In this document: in pieces, positions 35,370 to 44,859 of the stretch | Position numbering within the stretch: position 1 is the first letter of the stretch | Layout of the letters: every line of letters starts with the position of its first letter | Source of the DNA: Pogostemon cablin | Taxonomy: Eukaryota; Streptophyta; Magnoliopsida; Lamiales; Lamiaceae | Assembly: GCA_023678885.1 (NCBI GenBank) | Contig: CM042965.1 | Span: 32,469,777-32,533,776, forward strand | DNA: 64,000 bases | Direction of reading: 5' to 3' | Notes under the pieces: generated by a model | What the model was told of the DNA's origin: nothing | Seen by the model: only the letters and a program-made list of their open reading frames with translations | Databases searched by the model: none | Program-made: the position numbers and the translations under genes

Positions 35370-35505
35370 TAACTTACTTGATGACCTATATGATCACAGT
35401 TATGAATACCTACATGATGACCTATATGATCACCTTTATGAATACCTACATGATGACCTATATGATCACCTTTATGAATAACTATATGATCACCTGATTG
35501 TACTG
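35370..35505. repeat. ATGATCACCTATATG-type tandem array, left arm
   Basis: About three and a half copies of a 40-bp unit built from TGATGACCTATATGATCACC and TTATGAATACCTACA. It lies 80 bp before the transposase start codon at 35586. Confidence 0.85.
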
Positions 35506-35585
35506 TATATTCTTTTCATGTTTTACAGTTGACATTTATAATTTTTGACGTGTTTTCTGTTAATGTGATCTATTTTTGCAGTGTA

Positions 35586-36540
35586 ATGGCACCCTTTCCA
35601 ATCATTCTTGCCAATGCTAATGCTCACTGGAACGGCGTTGAGTATGTTGGAGGCATTGAGTTGGGTGTGTGTTTGCTTAGCACTGTCCATAATGTTGAGT
35701 CGCTTAGAGAAGCAGTGCACAGGGTTTTGAAGACGAATCCCGAGACCTTTAACTTTGACATATACCAAGTTAGAAAAAATGAATGACAAGAATATTCGTC
35801 TTCCAATCTTGACCGATCTCGATGTTTGTTATCTCTTAGACACACAGGGGACCCCGCAGGTATATGTGGATGGAACCAATGGTCGTATTTCCTTGACAAA
35901 AGGTGAAGGGAACGGGTGCAATGGTTTAAGTAGTCGGGGTACGACAATATTAGACCTATTGAATAATATGGAGTGTGGGGTTGCCCCAAACTGCATGGTT
36001 GACAATGTTAGTCCAAACAACGTAGTAGACTTATCGGTGGACTCGCATGAAGACGACGTTGAAGGTGGTTCATCTTGGGATGGGGATAGTGTTTCCCAAG
36101 CTAGTGATGGTGAAGAGGAATCCGAGAATGATCATGCTGGTACCAGGATGAACTTTTCCACAACAATGTCTAATGACTCCACATCTAGTTGCCATGATGA
36201 TGAATCCATGTCCAACCTCCCCATTTTCAGAACACCTAGTAATGATCCCATATCCCAACCCAATGTACCAATTCATGATCCGTAGGAAGGAGCAGTGAAT
36301 GATATATCCCTGAAAAAGATTTACATGAGTAAGGATGAGATGGTAGTTGACGTTTCCATTTATCATCTTACCAGGGGTGTTGATTTCCGAGTGCGTTAGA
36401 TGGCAGGCTATTTGTAAAGAAAAAGTTCCCTGCACGTTATTGTTTGGTGCTCAGAGTGAGCATGGGATTTGGAGGTGTACAATAACCCACATAGAAACAT
36501 CAGGAATATGTTATAGTGATGGGAGTTGTAAACACGAAAA
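35586..36540 (+). pseudogene. MuDR-type transposase, N-terminal part only
   Basis: The start codon at 35586 follows a likely splice acceptor by a few bases. The first frame (to 35786) begins with a PB1-like segment (WNGVEYVGG at about residues 15-23). A frameshift near 35760 moves to the frame 35755-36285, which continues with LPILTDLDVCYLL and a D/E/S-rich linker (DSHEDDVEGG, DGEEESEND). After a stop at 36283 the MuDR N-terminal DNA-binding pattern begins (MSKDEMVVDVSIYHL, then DFRVR) and breaks up in stops and frameshifts by about 36540. The catalytic DDE domain and zinc finger are absent, so it cannot catalyse transposition. It converges on the Ulp1-like gene. Confidence 0.75.
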
Positions 36541-36587
36541 CCCTAAAACTTAAACAATAGCCCACAATACTAACAATACTAACTCAC

Positions 36588-38620
36588 TTAACAAAAATTG
36601 ATAAGAGAAGCGATTGCCATTACCTTTGTGGACAACCAGCCATCCTTTTGGTGTATGTTATCCATGAATGACCAATTCAAGAGTGTTCGATTGGGATTAA
36701 TACACACAATAACTGCATTTGATTTCATCTTTGTCTCGTCCCACCACTTCTCAAACTTTTCAATTAGATCAGACGGGTATTCACTAGCAGATATGTCACC
36801 GGAGCCAATACTTGAAGATTTATTCTTATTTCCCACTGCCTCACAGGTGTATGGCGTCCTCGTTTGTGGACCTGGGAATACTGTCCGATGGCTTGCTCGC
36901 ACTGGCTCGTTCTTTTTACCCTGTATTTTATAACAAATGGAACCGCTATGTTAATATAACTCGTGATCAACTGATTTAGAATATTATGGTGTGTATTACC
37001 ATCATGTAATTAAGTTTTGTACACGTATATTAATTTTACCTTTTTACGACTGTGGGCATATTTCTTTATCGGGGTTCTCACCACTCTAACATCAATACTT
37101 CCAACTGGCGTCTCATCCCTTACCGTGTTGTCCCCATCTTCCTTTTTTTCTGCATCGTTCAACTGCTCAACCGTTCTAGCATGTGGAGGGGCTGGAGAAA
37201 GGACAATATTATCCTTTAGAGGATAATACGTTGGTGGCACTGAAAATGGTGAACTGGTTGGGTATCGCTCAACACACCCAATCGGTGACTCCACATTTGC
37301 ACTATCACCCTCAGCTGCATTTGGATTTTCATCGTGGATGTCTTTAGGCCCACTTGCTTTAGGATTGGTTGTGGAAGGGTCAACACTGTCATTTATTGGG
37401 GTGGTGGCAGGTGGAGTTGTACTGGGGATGTGTTGGTGATCACCGCCTGTGTCCCTAGAACCTTCACCGTCAAACCCCCCCGAGGAAGGTGGGCTCTGCT
37501 CACTTTCCCTGTTGGACTGACCACTTGTGGTTGGAGGGATAAGAATGTCTACACACCTTCTTATTCATCTCAACTCATCAAACATAGACAACTGAATACT
37601 CTTAACTTCCGCAAGTTCAGTCTTAACTTCTGCGATATCAGCTTTAACCTCCGCAAATTTTCTCTTCCAATGTGCTTTCTTCGAGCGGGGAGCTGCATCA
37701 TCGGAAGAGCCATGCGCATCAGCATCTGGTACTGAACCCAAATGCATCGGGTTATCCTGAAGACGTATAGTGGACTCCTTCTCCCAAGTGACAGCGCTAG
37801 CGTACGAAGCAGAGTCGCGCTCAATATCTGAGGGCTCAACACGTGCGTAAACCACCACCTACAAGATAGAATGAGTTAAACGCTGTAATTTATTAAAAGA
37901 ATCAACGTTGAACTGATATTGAAAACTTACATTTGAAGCATTCTTATCCCCGCCACGGAGATCAAAAAATACTTTCTTCCTCAGATCCATGTACTTGGCC
38001 CGCACATTAGGTGACTGATGCAGAATACGTGGGGTTATATCACGACTAGCTTCCAACAAACCTCCGTATTTATCTCCCAGGGATGGGATATCATCATAAG
38101 CCCAACAGAGCAGAGCAATGGCAAAGCCATTGGCGTCGACCATCGCTCTGGCCCCTCCAACATCATCATACTTTGCCTTCTTTCCGACAACCTTATTCCT
38201 CAGTAACCTAAACTCGGAATGAAGGTGATTGAACGAGACACGGTCCCATTGAAACGAGTTGAAACTCTCTAGATTGTCCGCAAGATCTATGTATTTGAGG
38301 TCAAGATTACCACACTTTAAACCCTATGGCAAAAACACATAGCCCAACACGATCAGAAGAGCTACCCTTAGCTGCTCTTCATCATCTAGCCCATCCGATA
38401 GCTTGCTCCGAATATCAGTCATTGAAAGGACAGCCAAGTCCCCAAAATATCCAACTCCGAACTTCCTTCAGCAATGGTGGGGTAAGGGCCAAATGCCAAA
38501 CCCGTAACAAGTGCAAACTTTCTTGGCCCACAATGTGTTATGGAATTATTCACCTGAAAAGTTAGGACGTCCGATGATGATTCCACATCTAGACATAACA
38601 ACAGCTGAAGGTAAATCTAC
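36588..38620 (-). pseudogene. DUF1985 / Ulp1-like protease gene, C-terminal protease part missing
   Basis: The minus strand shows the DUF1985 pattern: RKFALVTGLAFGPYP (about 38520), RVALLIVLGYVF-type segment (about 38340), WDRVSFN (about 38240) and GFAIALLCWAYDDIPSLG (about 38120). A predicted coiled coil (KFAEVKADIAEVKTELAEVK, 37600-37680), a long S/P/T-rich disordered region (37010-37560) and a segment of unknown fold (36588-36902) follow. In full-length relatives a Ulp1 cysteine protease domain, which cleaves SUMO conjugates, comes at the C-terminus. Its His-Asp-Cys residues are not present here. Frameshifts occur near 38420 and stops near 37860 and 37565; some of these may be introns. Confidence 0.75.
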
Positions 38621-38994
38621 CCTTGGAACTGAATATTGGTCAGCCCCAAAAGCTGCCCGAAGCAACTATCCGGAACCTTGCCAATACTGTAGGGCGGAGT
38701 TTATTTTGGATCTCATTAAATACTACAAGATCGGTCCTCTTCGAAATGGATGCTGGATTTAGATTTTCAATATGTGCCCTGCCCATCCTATTCTTTGGAT
38801 TGGATCACCTGCCAAAAAAATTCTACATTACGCTTACTGTAATCAGTGTAATAAAACATTACATCTACGGAAATAATCCCAAAACATAAATTATGAACTG
38901 ATTGACGGGCATAAAAAGGTTATCATATATGTGATCAACAATTTAAACCCTTTAAATGTACTTCGTATTGGAAAAGATATGTCTTCTCGATCAA

Positions 38995-39180
38995 GTATAT
39001 GATCATATAGTTATCATGTAGGTGATCATATAGGTTTTCATGTAGGCAGTCATAAAGGTGATCATATAGGTCATCATATAGATCATCATGTAGGTATTCA
39101 TTTAGGTATACATGTGGTGGCCATGTAGGTGGCCATATAGGTGGCCATATAGGGGATTATGCGGGTAATCATGTAAGTTA
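38995..39180. repeat. ATGATC-type tandem array, right arm
   Basis: About nine short copies of CATATAGGTGATCAT or CATGTAGGT variants, the inverted counterpart of the array at 35370-35505 but longer and more diverged, with GGTGGCCATA variants at its outer end. It lies upstream of the DUF1985 gene. Confidence 0.85.
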
Positions 39181-40789
39181 AAACTCTATACAAATACCAT
39201 TCATTATTAGAAAGATGCTCATTGATTCCTATTCAAACAACAAACTAAACAATATACGTGGCATTTATGATGGGGTATGTTGCATAAATGTGAGTTACAA
39301 GGAGCCGTTGCGTGAGCAACCAGCGCTGGAAGTTAGAATTTATCAACTTAGGAATGATTAATCTCCACCAAATCTCACAATTTCTAATTATACTATATTT
39401 TATACTATTGACTATTTTTTATCACTTTATATTTTTATGTTAGAAAACAACTTACCACATTTAAAATAAAATATCAAAATTCAGCATTAGGTTTCTAAAA
39501 AATATGATTTTATATTTACTAAAAAAGCTGATAATATTGAATTTGTGCATCTTCTAACATCCCATTTTCACTCCTCAGAGAAGAATATATATGTATTAAA
39601 AAATTAATTTAAAATAAAAATTTGCTACTTCCATCATTCCATTCTAAATCAACAGAGAAGAAGATATATGCATTCAACACCTAATTCCAAGTAAATCCAT
39701 CACAGAATAATAGAACATCAAGTTATTAGAAATTAAGCACTACCATTGTAATCCAAACTCTACACCATTATTGTAGTATAACAAGTTTTCACCCTTTGAA
39801 AAGAAAAACTACAAAGAGAACAAAGAATATCAATGCACCCATATTCCCTTCCCTAGATCAGAACTGTATTGATGATGTTAAGGCTACATCAGATCAAATA
39901 TGGCAATAGCTAAGAACCTCTTTCAAAACAATTTGTCTTACACTTTAATCAGCAACCACTTCTAAATACTCATTTCAAACTACATGCAATAAAGAATAAA
40001 TTTTAATTCCCTTAACCAAATGTTCCCCCATTATATTCGAGATCTAAAAAGTTTCCAGTGAGAAATTAACAATAGGTAAGCACTTAATGATATGTGTGAC
40101 CAATATTATATGAACATTGCCCACAGCGTAATGTAATTGAAAATGACCACAATTATGCAATTGATGCCTTCAAAAAAAAGGAGAATTACTCTCTGTATCT
40201 CTATATAACAATACAAAACTTGTGTTAAGAGGAAATTATATACAACTCACATAATTTTTAGAGTAAAATTCTCCCTTTTCTATAGCACTCAAACTTCAAT
40301 ATTAATACACAGAAATGGATGATTCAACATCACTTCGAATCATAAATTGAACAAAAAATTAAAGATGAAAGACTCGCACATCACGAACAACGAACAGATT
40401 CTATTAACAAAGCATACCTTCGAAATGAATGGCGAAGATTGAGGAGGACGCAAAAAATACTTCGACGAGGTTATACCGGAGAGCTTCAGAAACTAAGAGG
40501 ACAACACGAAAAGCTTCTACAAGAGTCGATTCAACAACGGCGAATATTGGAATTCGAGATTCAGTAGATGGGAAAATATCGTGAACTCCAGATTGTAGAT
40601 GTGATTCGAGATCTAGATGTGCTTCGAAATCAGTTTCAAAATCCAATTGTGGATGTGCTTCGTGATTTCAGTTCATCTCGACGTTTGATTTCTGAATTTT
40701 GACAGAAGATAAAGGAGATTGATAGTTTGAATTTTGAAAGAAAAAAACTGATTTAGGGCGCGGTGGGTTTGAAATATCACACGTGTGCT

Positions 40790-40915
40790 TGGGGGTGATA
40801 GGTGATTTGGTTTTGGGTCAGGGTGTGGGTTTGTGGGTGGGTTCGGGGGGCAGGGGGTTGGATGGGTTTGGGGGTGCAGGGGGGGTTTGGCTGGGGGAGG
40901 TTGGGGGTCATAATC
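40790..40915 (+). repeat. G-run block in the right TIR
   Basis: More than twelve runs of three or more G in 125 bp (for example TTCGGGGGGCAGGGGGTTGG), with G-quadruplex potential. It mirrors the C-rich block at 34040-34180. Confidence 0.85.
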
Positions 40916-41052
40916 CACCAGACAAAATTGATAGTTTGCAATTAAGCGTATTACGGTCATAATTTTGACTATTGGGTAGATTTAATATCTTCTTTCTAAA
41001 AATATCGGTATTAATTTTGATTTAACAATTTTGTATAAAAAAAAAATCTCCC

Positions 41053-41603
41053 TGAATATATTGTTGTAATTAGAGCCATAGTGGACAATTTAAAAACAAT
41101 CAATATATTAGTGCTACTGTTTTCATGATTTGAAACTGAAATTACATTTATTCTTTATTTTGTGCAGATCTATACAAATGCTTGAGCTAAAATAATTAAA
41201 GATTATAATCATTCCAGTTAGAGAATAATTATAATGCAATAAAATATTGTAACAAGATGTAGTGTAAGAATGACTTAGAAATAGTTGATGTTCTTGATGC
41301 CACTGATCATGTAGTCGGCAAGGGAGGCGCGCATAATTGTGGGGTGTGTATATATATATTGTGTTTATGATGATATATATGTATGTATGTATAGATCGTG
41401 TACGATGTAGAAGGTTGTGGTATGGGGGTGGATAAGAATTTGGGTACGTTGATTGGAGGAGGACAAATGTGAGTTTGGACAATGGTGGGTACCTGATTTA
41501 ATTATGGGGGGGAAACATACATGCTGAGGCTTAGCAACCATTGTTTATATATGGATATATCAGTTCTTGCTATTCATTACCATTTTGCATATTCTGTTAC
41601 GTA
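41053..41603. other. Intergenic sequence, no gene supported
   Basis: A 119-codon frame on the minus strand (41123-41482) is low-complexity and shows no domain. Nothing else recognised. Confidence 0.4.
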
Positions 41604-41608
41604 CATTT

Positions 41609-42137
41609 TGTTGGGTTTATCCGCCCAGGGAGCCGGGCCCACTCAATCCACTAGCATGATATTGTCCGCTTTGGGCCGCCCATAGCCCGCACGGTTTTAC
41701 CACTCTGGGCATCACACCCAAAAGGCCTCATGCTAGGGAGAGTCCATCCCTCAATTATAAACTCCTCGCCATCCCCACTTCTAACCGATGTGGGACTTTG
41801 GTTGACACCCAACCAACATTTCCCCCTCAAACAAAGTCCCGCAGCTAGACCATCCAGTTTGAGGTCCGAACATCCCACCAACCCCGGGCTGGGCCGGTTA
41901 AGTCTGGGGCCTGGCTCTGATACCACTTGTTGGGTTTATCCGCCCAGGGAGCCGGGCCCACTCAATCCACTAGCATGATATTGTCCGCTTTGGGCCGCCC
42001 ATAGCCCGCACAGTTTTACCATTCTGGGCATCACACCCAAAAGGCCTCATGCTAGGGAGAGTCCATCCCTCAATTATAAACCTCTCGCCATCCCCACTTC
42101 TAACCGATGTGGGACTTTGGTTGACACCCAACCAACA
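41609..42137 (-). mobile_element. TRIM (terminal-repeat retrotransposon in miniature), complete
   Basis: Two 210-bp LTRs (41609-41818 and 41928-42137), nearly identical, flank 109 bp of interior with a Met-type PBS (41914-41925, minus strand) and a purine tract (41819-41828, minus strand). The perfect duplication CATTT is at 41604-41608 and 42138-42142. It has no coding capacity. The LTR contains GATATTGTCCGCTTTGGGC, a motif I recall from TRIMs widespread in flowering plants. Confidence 0.93.
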
Positions 42138-42142
42138 CATTT

Positions 42143-42574
42143 TGGCTTACATAATGCGAGGGTGAACCGTTAAATGAATGATACGTAAATATATTCTAAA
42201 AAGAAAATCTCAAAAAGTTTTGGAAAATATCACTAAGTGGGAAGAGTTTGACTAATTCATGCATGCATGCTTTATGGTATTTGACTACATTAATTATTAG
42301 AGCAACCACTAAGTGAGACGATTAATGATGGGACAGTTTTATTATTATTGTTATGTAAATTAATTACCATTTTTCTATTTAAAATATATACTATATATTA
42401 GTATTATTTTTTATTTATACTATTATTATTTATAAAATAATTTATTAAATAATTATCACTTTTTTCATAAACCAAGTATTAATATTTTATTTAAAAGTTA
42501 TTATTTTTTATCTGTTGAGACAAAGACACACCAGGGACAGTAGATACTTACCCTTGAGATTTCTAATATATATA
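42143..42574. other. AT-rich intergenic sequence
   Basis: Nothing recognised. Confidence 0.4.
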
Positions 42575-42890
42575 TATAGTGTATATTGGGTGCACCCGGG
42601 TGCAAGGGTGCACTCATATGTGTATGTTTTTTTATTCTATTTTGTATACATATTATTTTATTTTGTATACGTATTTTGTAATAATTGTATACTTTTTTCA
42701 CATTAAGTTTTCATTAAAAAAACTAACATCCATATGTGTATAACTTTTTGTTAAATATTATATTCAAATTTTCATTAAAAAAATTAACAATTAAATTGCA
42801 TACATTTTTACTCTTAATTATATATGTTTTATTTACATTTGTATATGGGTGCACTCTATCTTTAGGTGCACTCGGGTGCACACTATAAAT
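42575..42890. mobile_element. MITE with GGTGCACCCGGGTGCA-type ends
   Basis: Inverted ends: TATTGGGTGCACCCGGGTGCA on the left and TGCACTCGGGTGCACACTAT on the right, with an AT-rich non-coding middle containing GTATAC words. Flanking TA repeats hide the target duplication. A partial relative lies at 54488-54640. Confidence 0.65.
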
Positions 42891-43760
42891 TGTCATATAT
42901 ATATATATATATATATCATTTTGTACTGTTACGGCCCTCTAAATACTATTCCGGTCTCCGGCAGTGCATCTCACAAAACTCAAATGTAAGACAATCACGC
43001 ACTGCCTAATTATTGTAATCTATTGAACATTCATATGCATATCAATTACTCCATTCGTAATATTTTTTGCACGAAGATTAAAGAGTATAATATTTTAATG
43101 AAAAATAAATTGGGAATATAATATTTTAATGTGTAGTGGGTATGTGTATTAGTGACGTGTGTGGGGTGTGTGTACCCATGTAAATATAGTAATATTTTTG
43201 TGTGGGTCCTATATGCTTGAAAAGGAAATGTCACAACTTTTGTGTGACAAAATTAAAAAAGAAAAGTGTCACAACTTCTGTAGGACGAAGAGATCGTACT
43301 ACTTATCTAGCGTGACATAAAAAATCATAAGATTCATGTTATGTACATGGACTAATATTCGTCGAATAGCTTCAAATACTCCTTCCATCCTTTGACCTTA
43401 TATATTACATAGTGGGGATCCCCAATTTCCCTTAAAAAAATAAAAATCACACATCAATTTAGGCATCCCTTTAAAATTTTTACATAGAGGATGGTGAAGA
43501 CGGGGATGCAAATAGTGGTGACGATGAAGAGGCATCCGTTACATTGGGGCAGAGCCCCTGTTATATAGGTGAGGTGAGCCTACTATTATAGCAATAAATA
43601 TTCTAAACTCGTAGTCCGCGAGCATTAAATATACTAGGCTTGTGAAAGTTTTCTTTGAGAGATGGGAAAACCTATCGCTATACATTGAGAAGTGAAAAAG
43701 TCTGACAAGGAGGTGACATTTGACTTGATAGATCATTTACTGGCCATCCTAAGGACTCCA
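42891..43760. other. Intergenic sequence
   Basis: At 43050-43300 there is a weak pair of ends (CTCCATTCGT and TAGGACGAAGAG), possibly an eroded Stowaway-type MITE. No gene is supported. Confidence 0.35.
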
Positions 43761-43769
43761 ACTCTAGGA

Positions 43770-44140
43770 GACCTCGATTGGGCCGGCCTCAACAGGAAGA
43801 CATTGACATGATAGAGCTCAACTTTCGTAAGGAGAGCTTGGCAAGACAGAGCTCAGCTTTGGCATGGAGAGCTCGGACAGAGCTTAGCTCTGGCATGGGG
43901 AGCTCGGCAGGACAGACCTCAGCTTTGGCATTGGGAGCTCAGTAGGATAGACCTTGATAGGACAGATCTCGACTTCGGCAAGGAGAGCTCGGCAGAACAA
44001 AGCTCAACTTCGGCAAGACAAACCTCGACTCGGCCAGAAGACCTCGAATCTTGGCAGGACAGAGCTCGGCGAAAAGACCTTGGACCTCGGCAGGACAGAC
44101 CTCAGCTTTGGTATGGAGAATCTTGGCAGGATAGATCGCG
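43770..44140 (+). repeat. Degenerate minisatellite of GAGCTCGGCAGGACAGA-type units
   Basis: About nine imperfect copies of a 35-45-bp unit with the words GGAGAGCTCGGCAGGACAG and CTCAGCTTTGGCATGG. It is GC-richer than the flanks. The reading frame 43954-44160 is a by-product. No LTR or gene context was found. Confidence 0.85.
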
Positions 44141-44188
44141 TCCTGTGCGTGGTGTGGTGACTTGGGTGTTTGACCACCTATTATATTA

Positions 44189-44482
44189 CTCCCTCTGTCT
44201 CAAGAATACATTCGCCCTTTCCATTTTGGTCCGTCCCAAGAATACGTTCGCCCCTAAAAATGGAAGGAGTACATAATATCAATAACCTTACAATACTACA
44301 ATATTATAAAAATGCCACCTTCTTTTTACACACAATCTAGTCAAAGTCAACTATATCATACACTTTATTCTACCCAATTGCCCTAAATACTCCCTCTCTT
44401 TCTTATATCATACTAACAAAAAATGACTTTTCTTAAACTCCGTGCCAGAGATTACACGAATATATTTCTGGGATGGAGGGAG
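44189..44482. mobile_element. Stowaway-type MITE
   Basis: Starts CTCCCTCTGTCTC and ends GGGATGGAGGGAG, with TA on both sides (44187-44188 and 44483-44484). 294 bp and non-coding. A second set of similar words near 44230 suggests an internal rearrangement. Confidence 0.85.
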
Positions 44483-44859
44483 TATTAATAATTTAATATA
44501 TTATTGACTATTTATTTATATTAAAAAAATTAATGTAGTAATAGGGATGGCTCTTTTTTCCGTGTATTACTTTTATAGGGTCACGAGCTAATCGATTTGA
44601 GTAAAAAAAAAATTTATTTAATTAAAGGGTCATTATTTATACAAACCTAACTCCACCCTTATCAAATTAAATGGGCCGAGCCCGCACGGTCCAGCATAGC
44701 CCATACTAACATCTTTAATTATTAGATATAAAAATATATTAAAAAGATGAAAGGAATGAATATTGCAACAAATTAAACTGTGGGCCGGTAAAAATTAACT
44801 CTAATTTCTTCCGCTTTTGATTCTGAAGCTCCAAATACGTACGTCGAATCTTGTTTACG

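Larger units (their letters stand above)
33894..35505. repeat. Left terminal inverted repeat of the MULE
   Basis: Matches 38995-41052 in reverse complement. Landmarks in order are a C-rich block (34040-34180), GAACTGAAATC (34285), GAAGCTCTCCGGT (34455), an AT-rich middle, and the tandem array at 35370-35505. A likely 3' splice site (TTTTTGCAG at about 35572) follows, so the arm probably supplies promoter and first intron of the transposase gene. Confidence 0.8.
33894..41052. mobile_element. 7.2-kb Mutator-like element with long TIRs, transposase and Ulp1/DUF1985 gene remains
   Basis: Two long inverted arms (about 33894-35505 and 38995-41052) flank two convergent broken genes. The outermost 9 bp on both sides read TGAATATAT (33885-33893 and 41053-41061), the TSD length expected of MULEs. 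The combination of a MuDR-type transposase with a Ulp1-like (DUF1985) gene is known from the KAONASHI-type MULEs of plants. The arms match well over the part with the GAACTGAAATC and GAAGCTCTCCGGT blocks (34285-34520 against 40400-40680) but less well at the outer ends, so exact ends are less sure than the arms themselves. Confidence 0.8.
38995..41052. repeat. Right terminal inverted repeat of the MULE
   Basis: Inverted match to 33894-35505. It is longer by roughly 300-400 bp because a stretch near 39230-39545 has no partner in the left arm, either an insertion here or a deletion there. Confidence 0.78.

Noticed and set aside
38996..39180. CRISPR-like or satellite array
   Set aside because: Units are imperfect and contiguous, without spacers, and mirror an array in the other MULE arm; plant nuclear context.
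41123..41482. 119-codon minus-strand frame and a short frame starting MRASLADYMISG within this zone
   Set aside because: Low-complexity composition, TA/CA repeats inside, no domain and no splice context. The short frame is too small to support.
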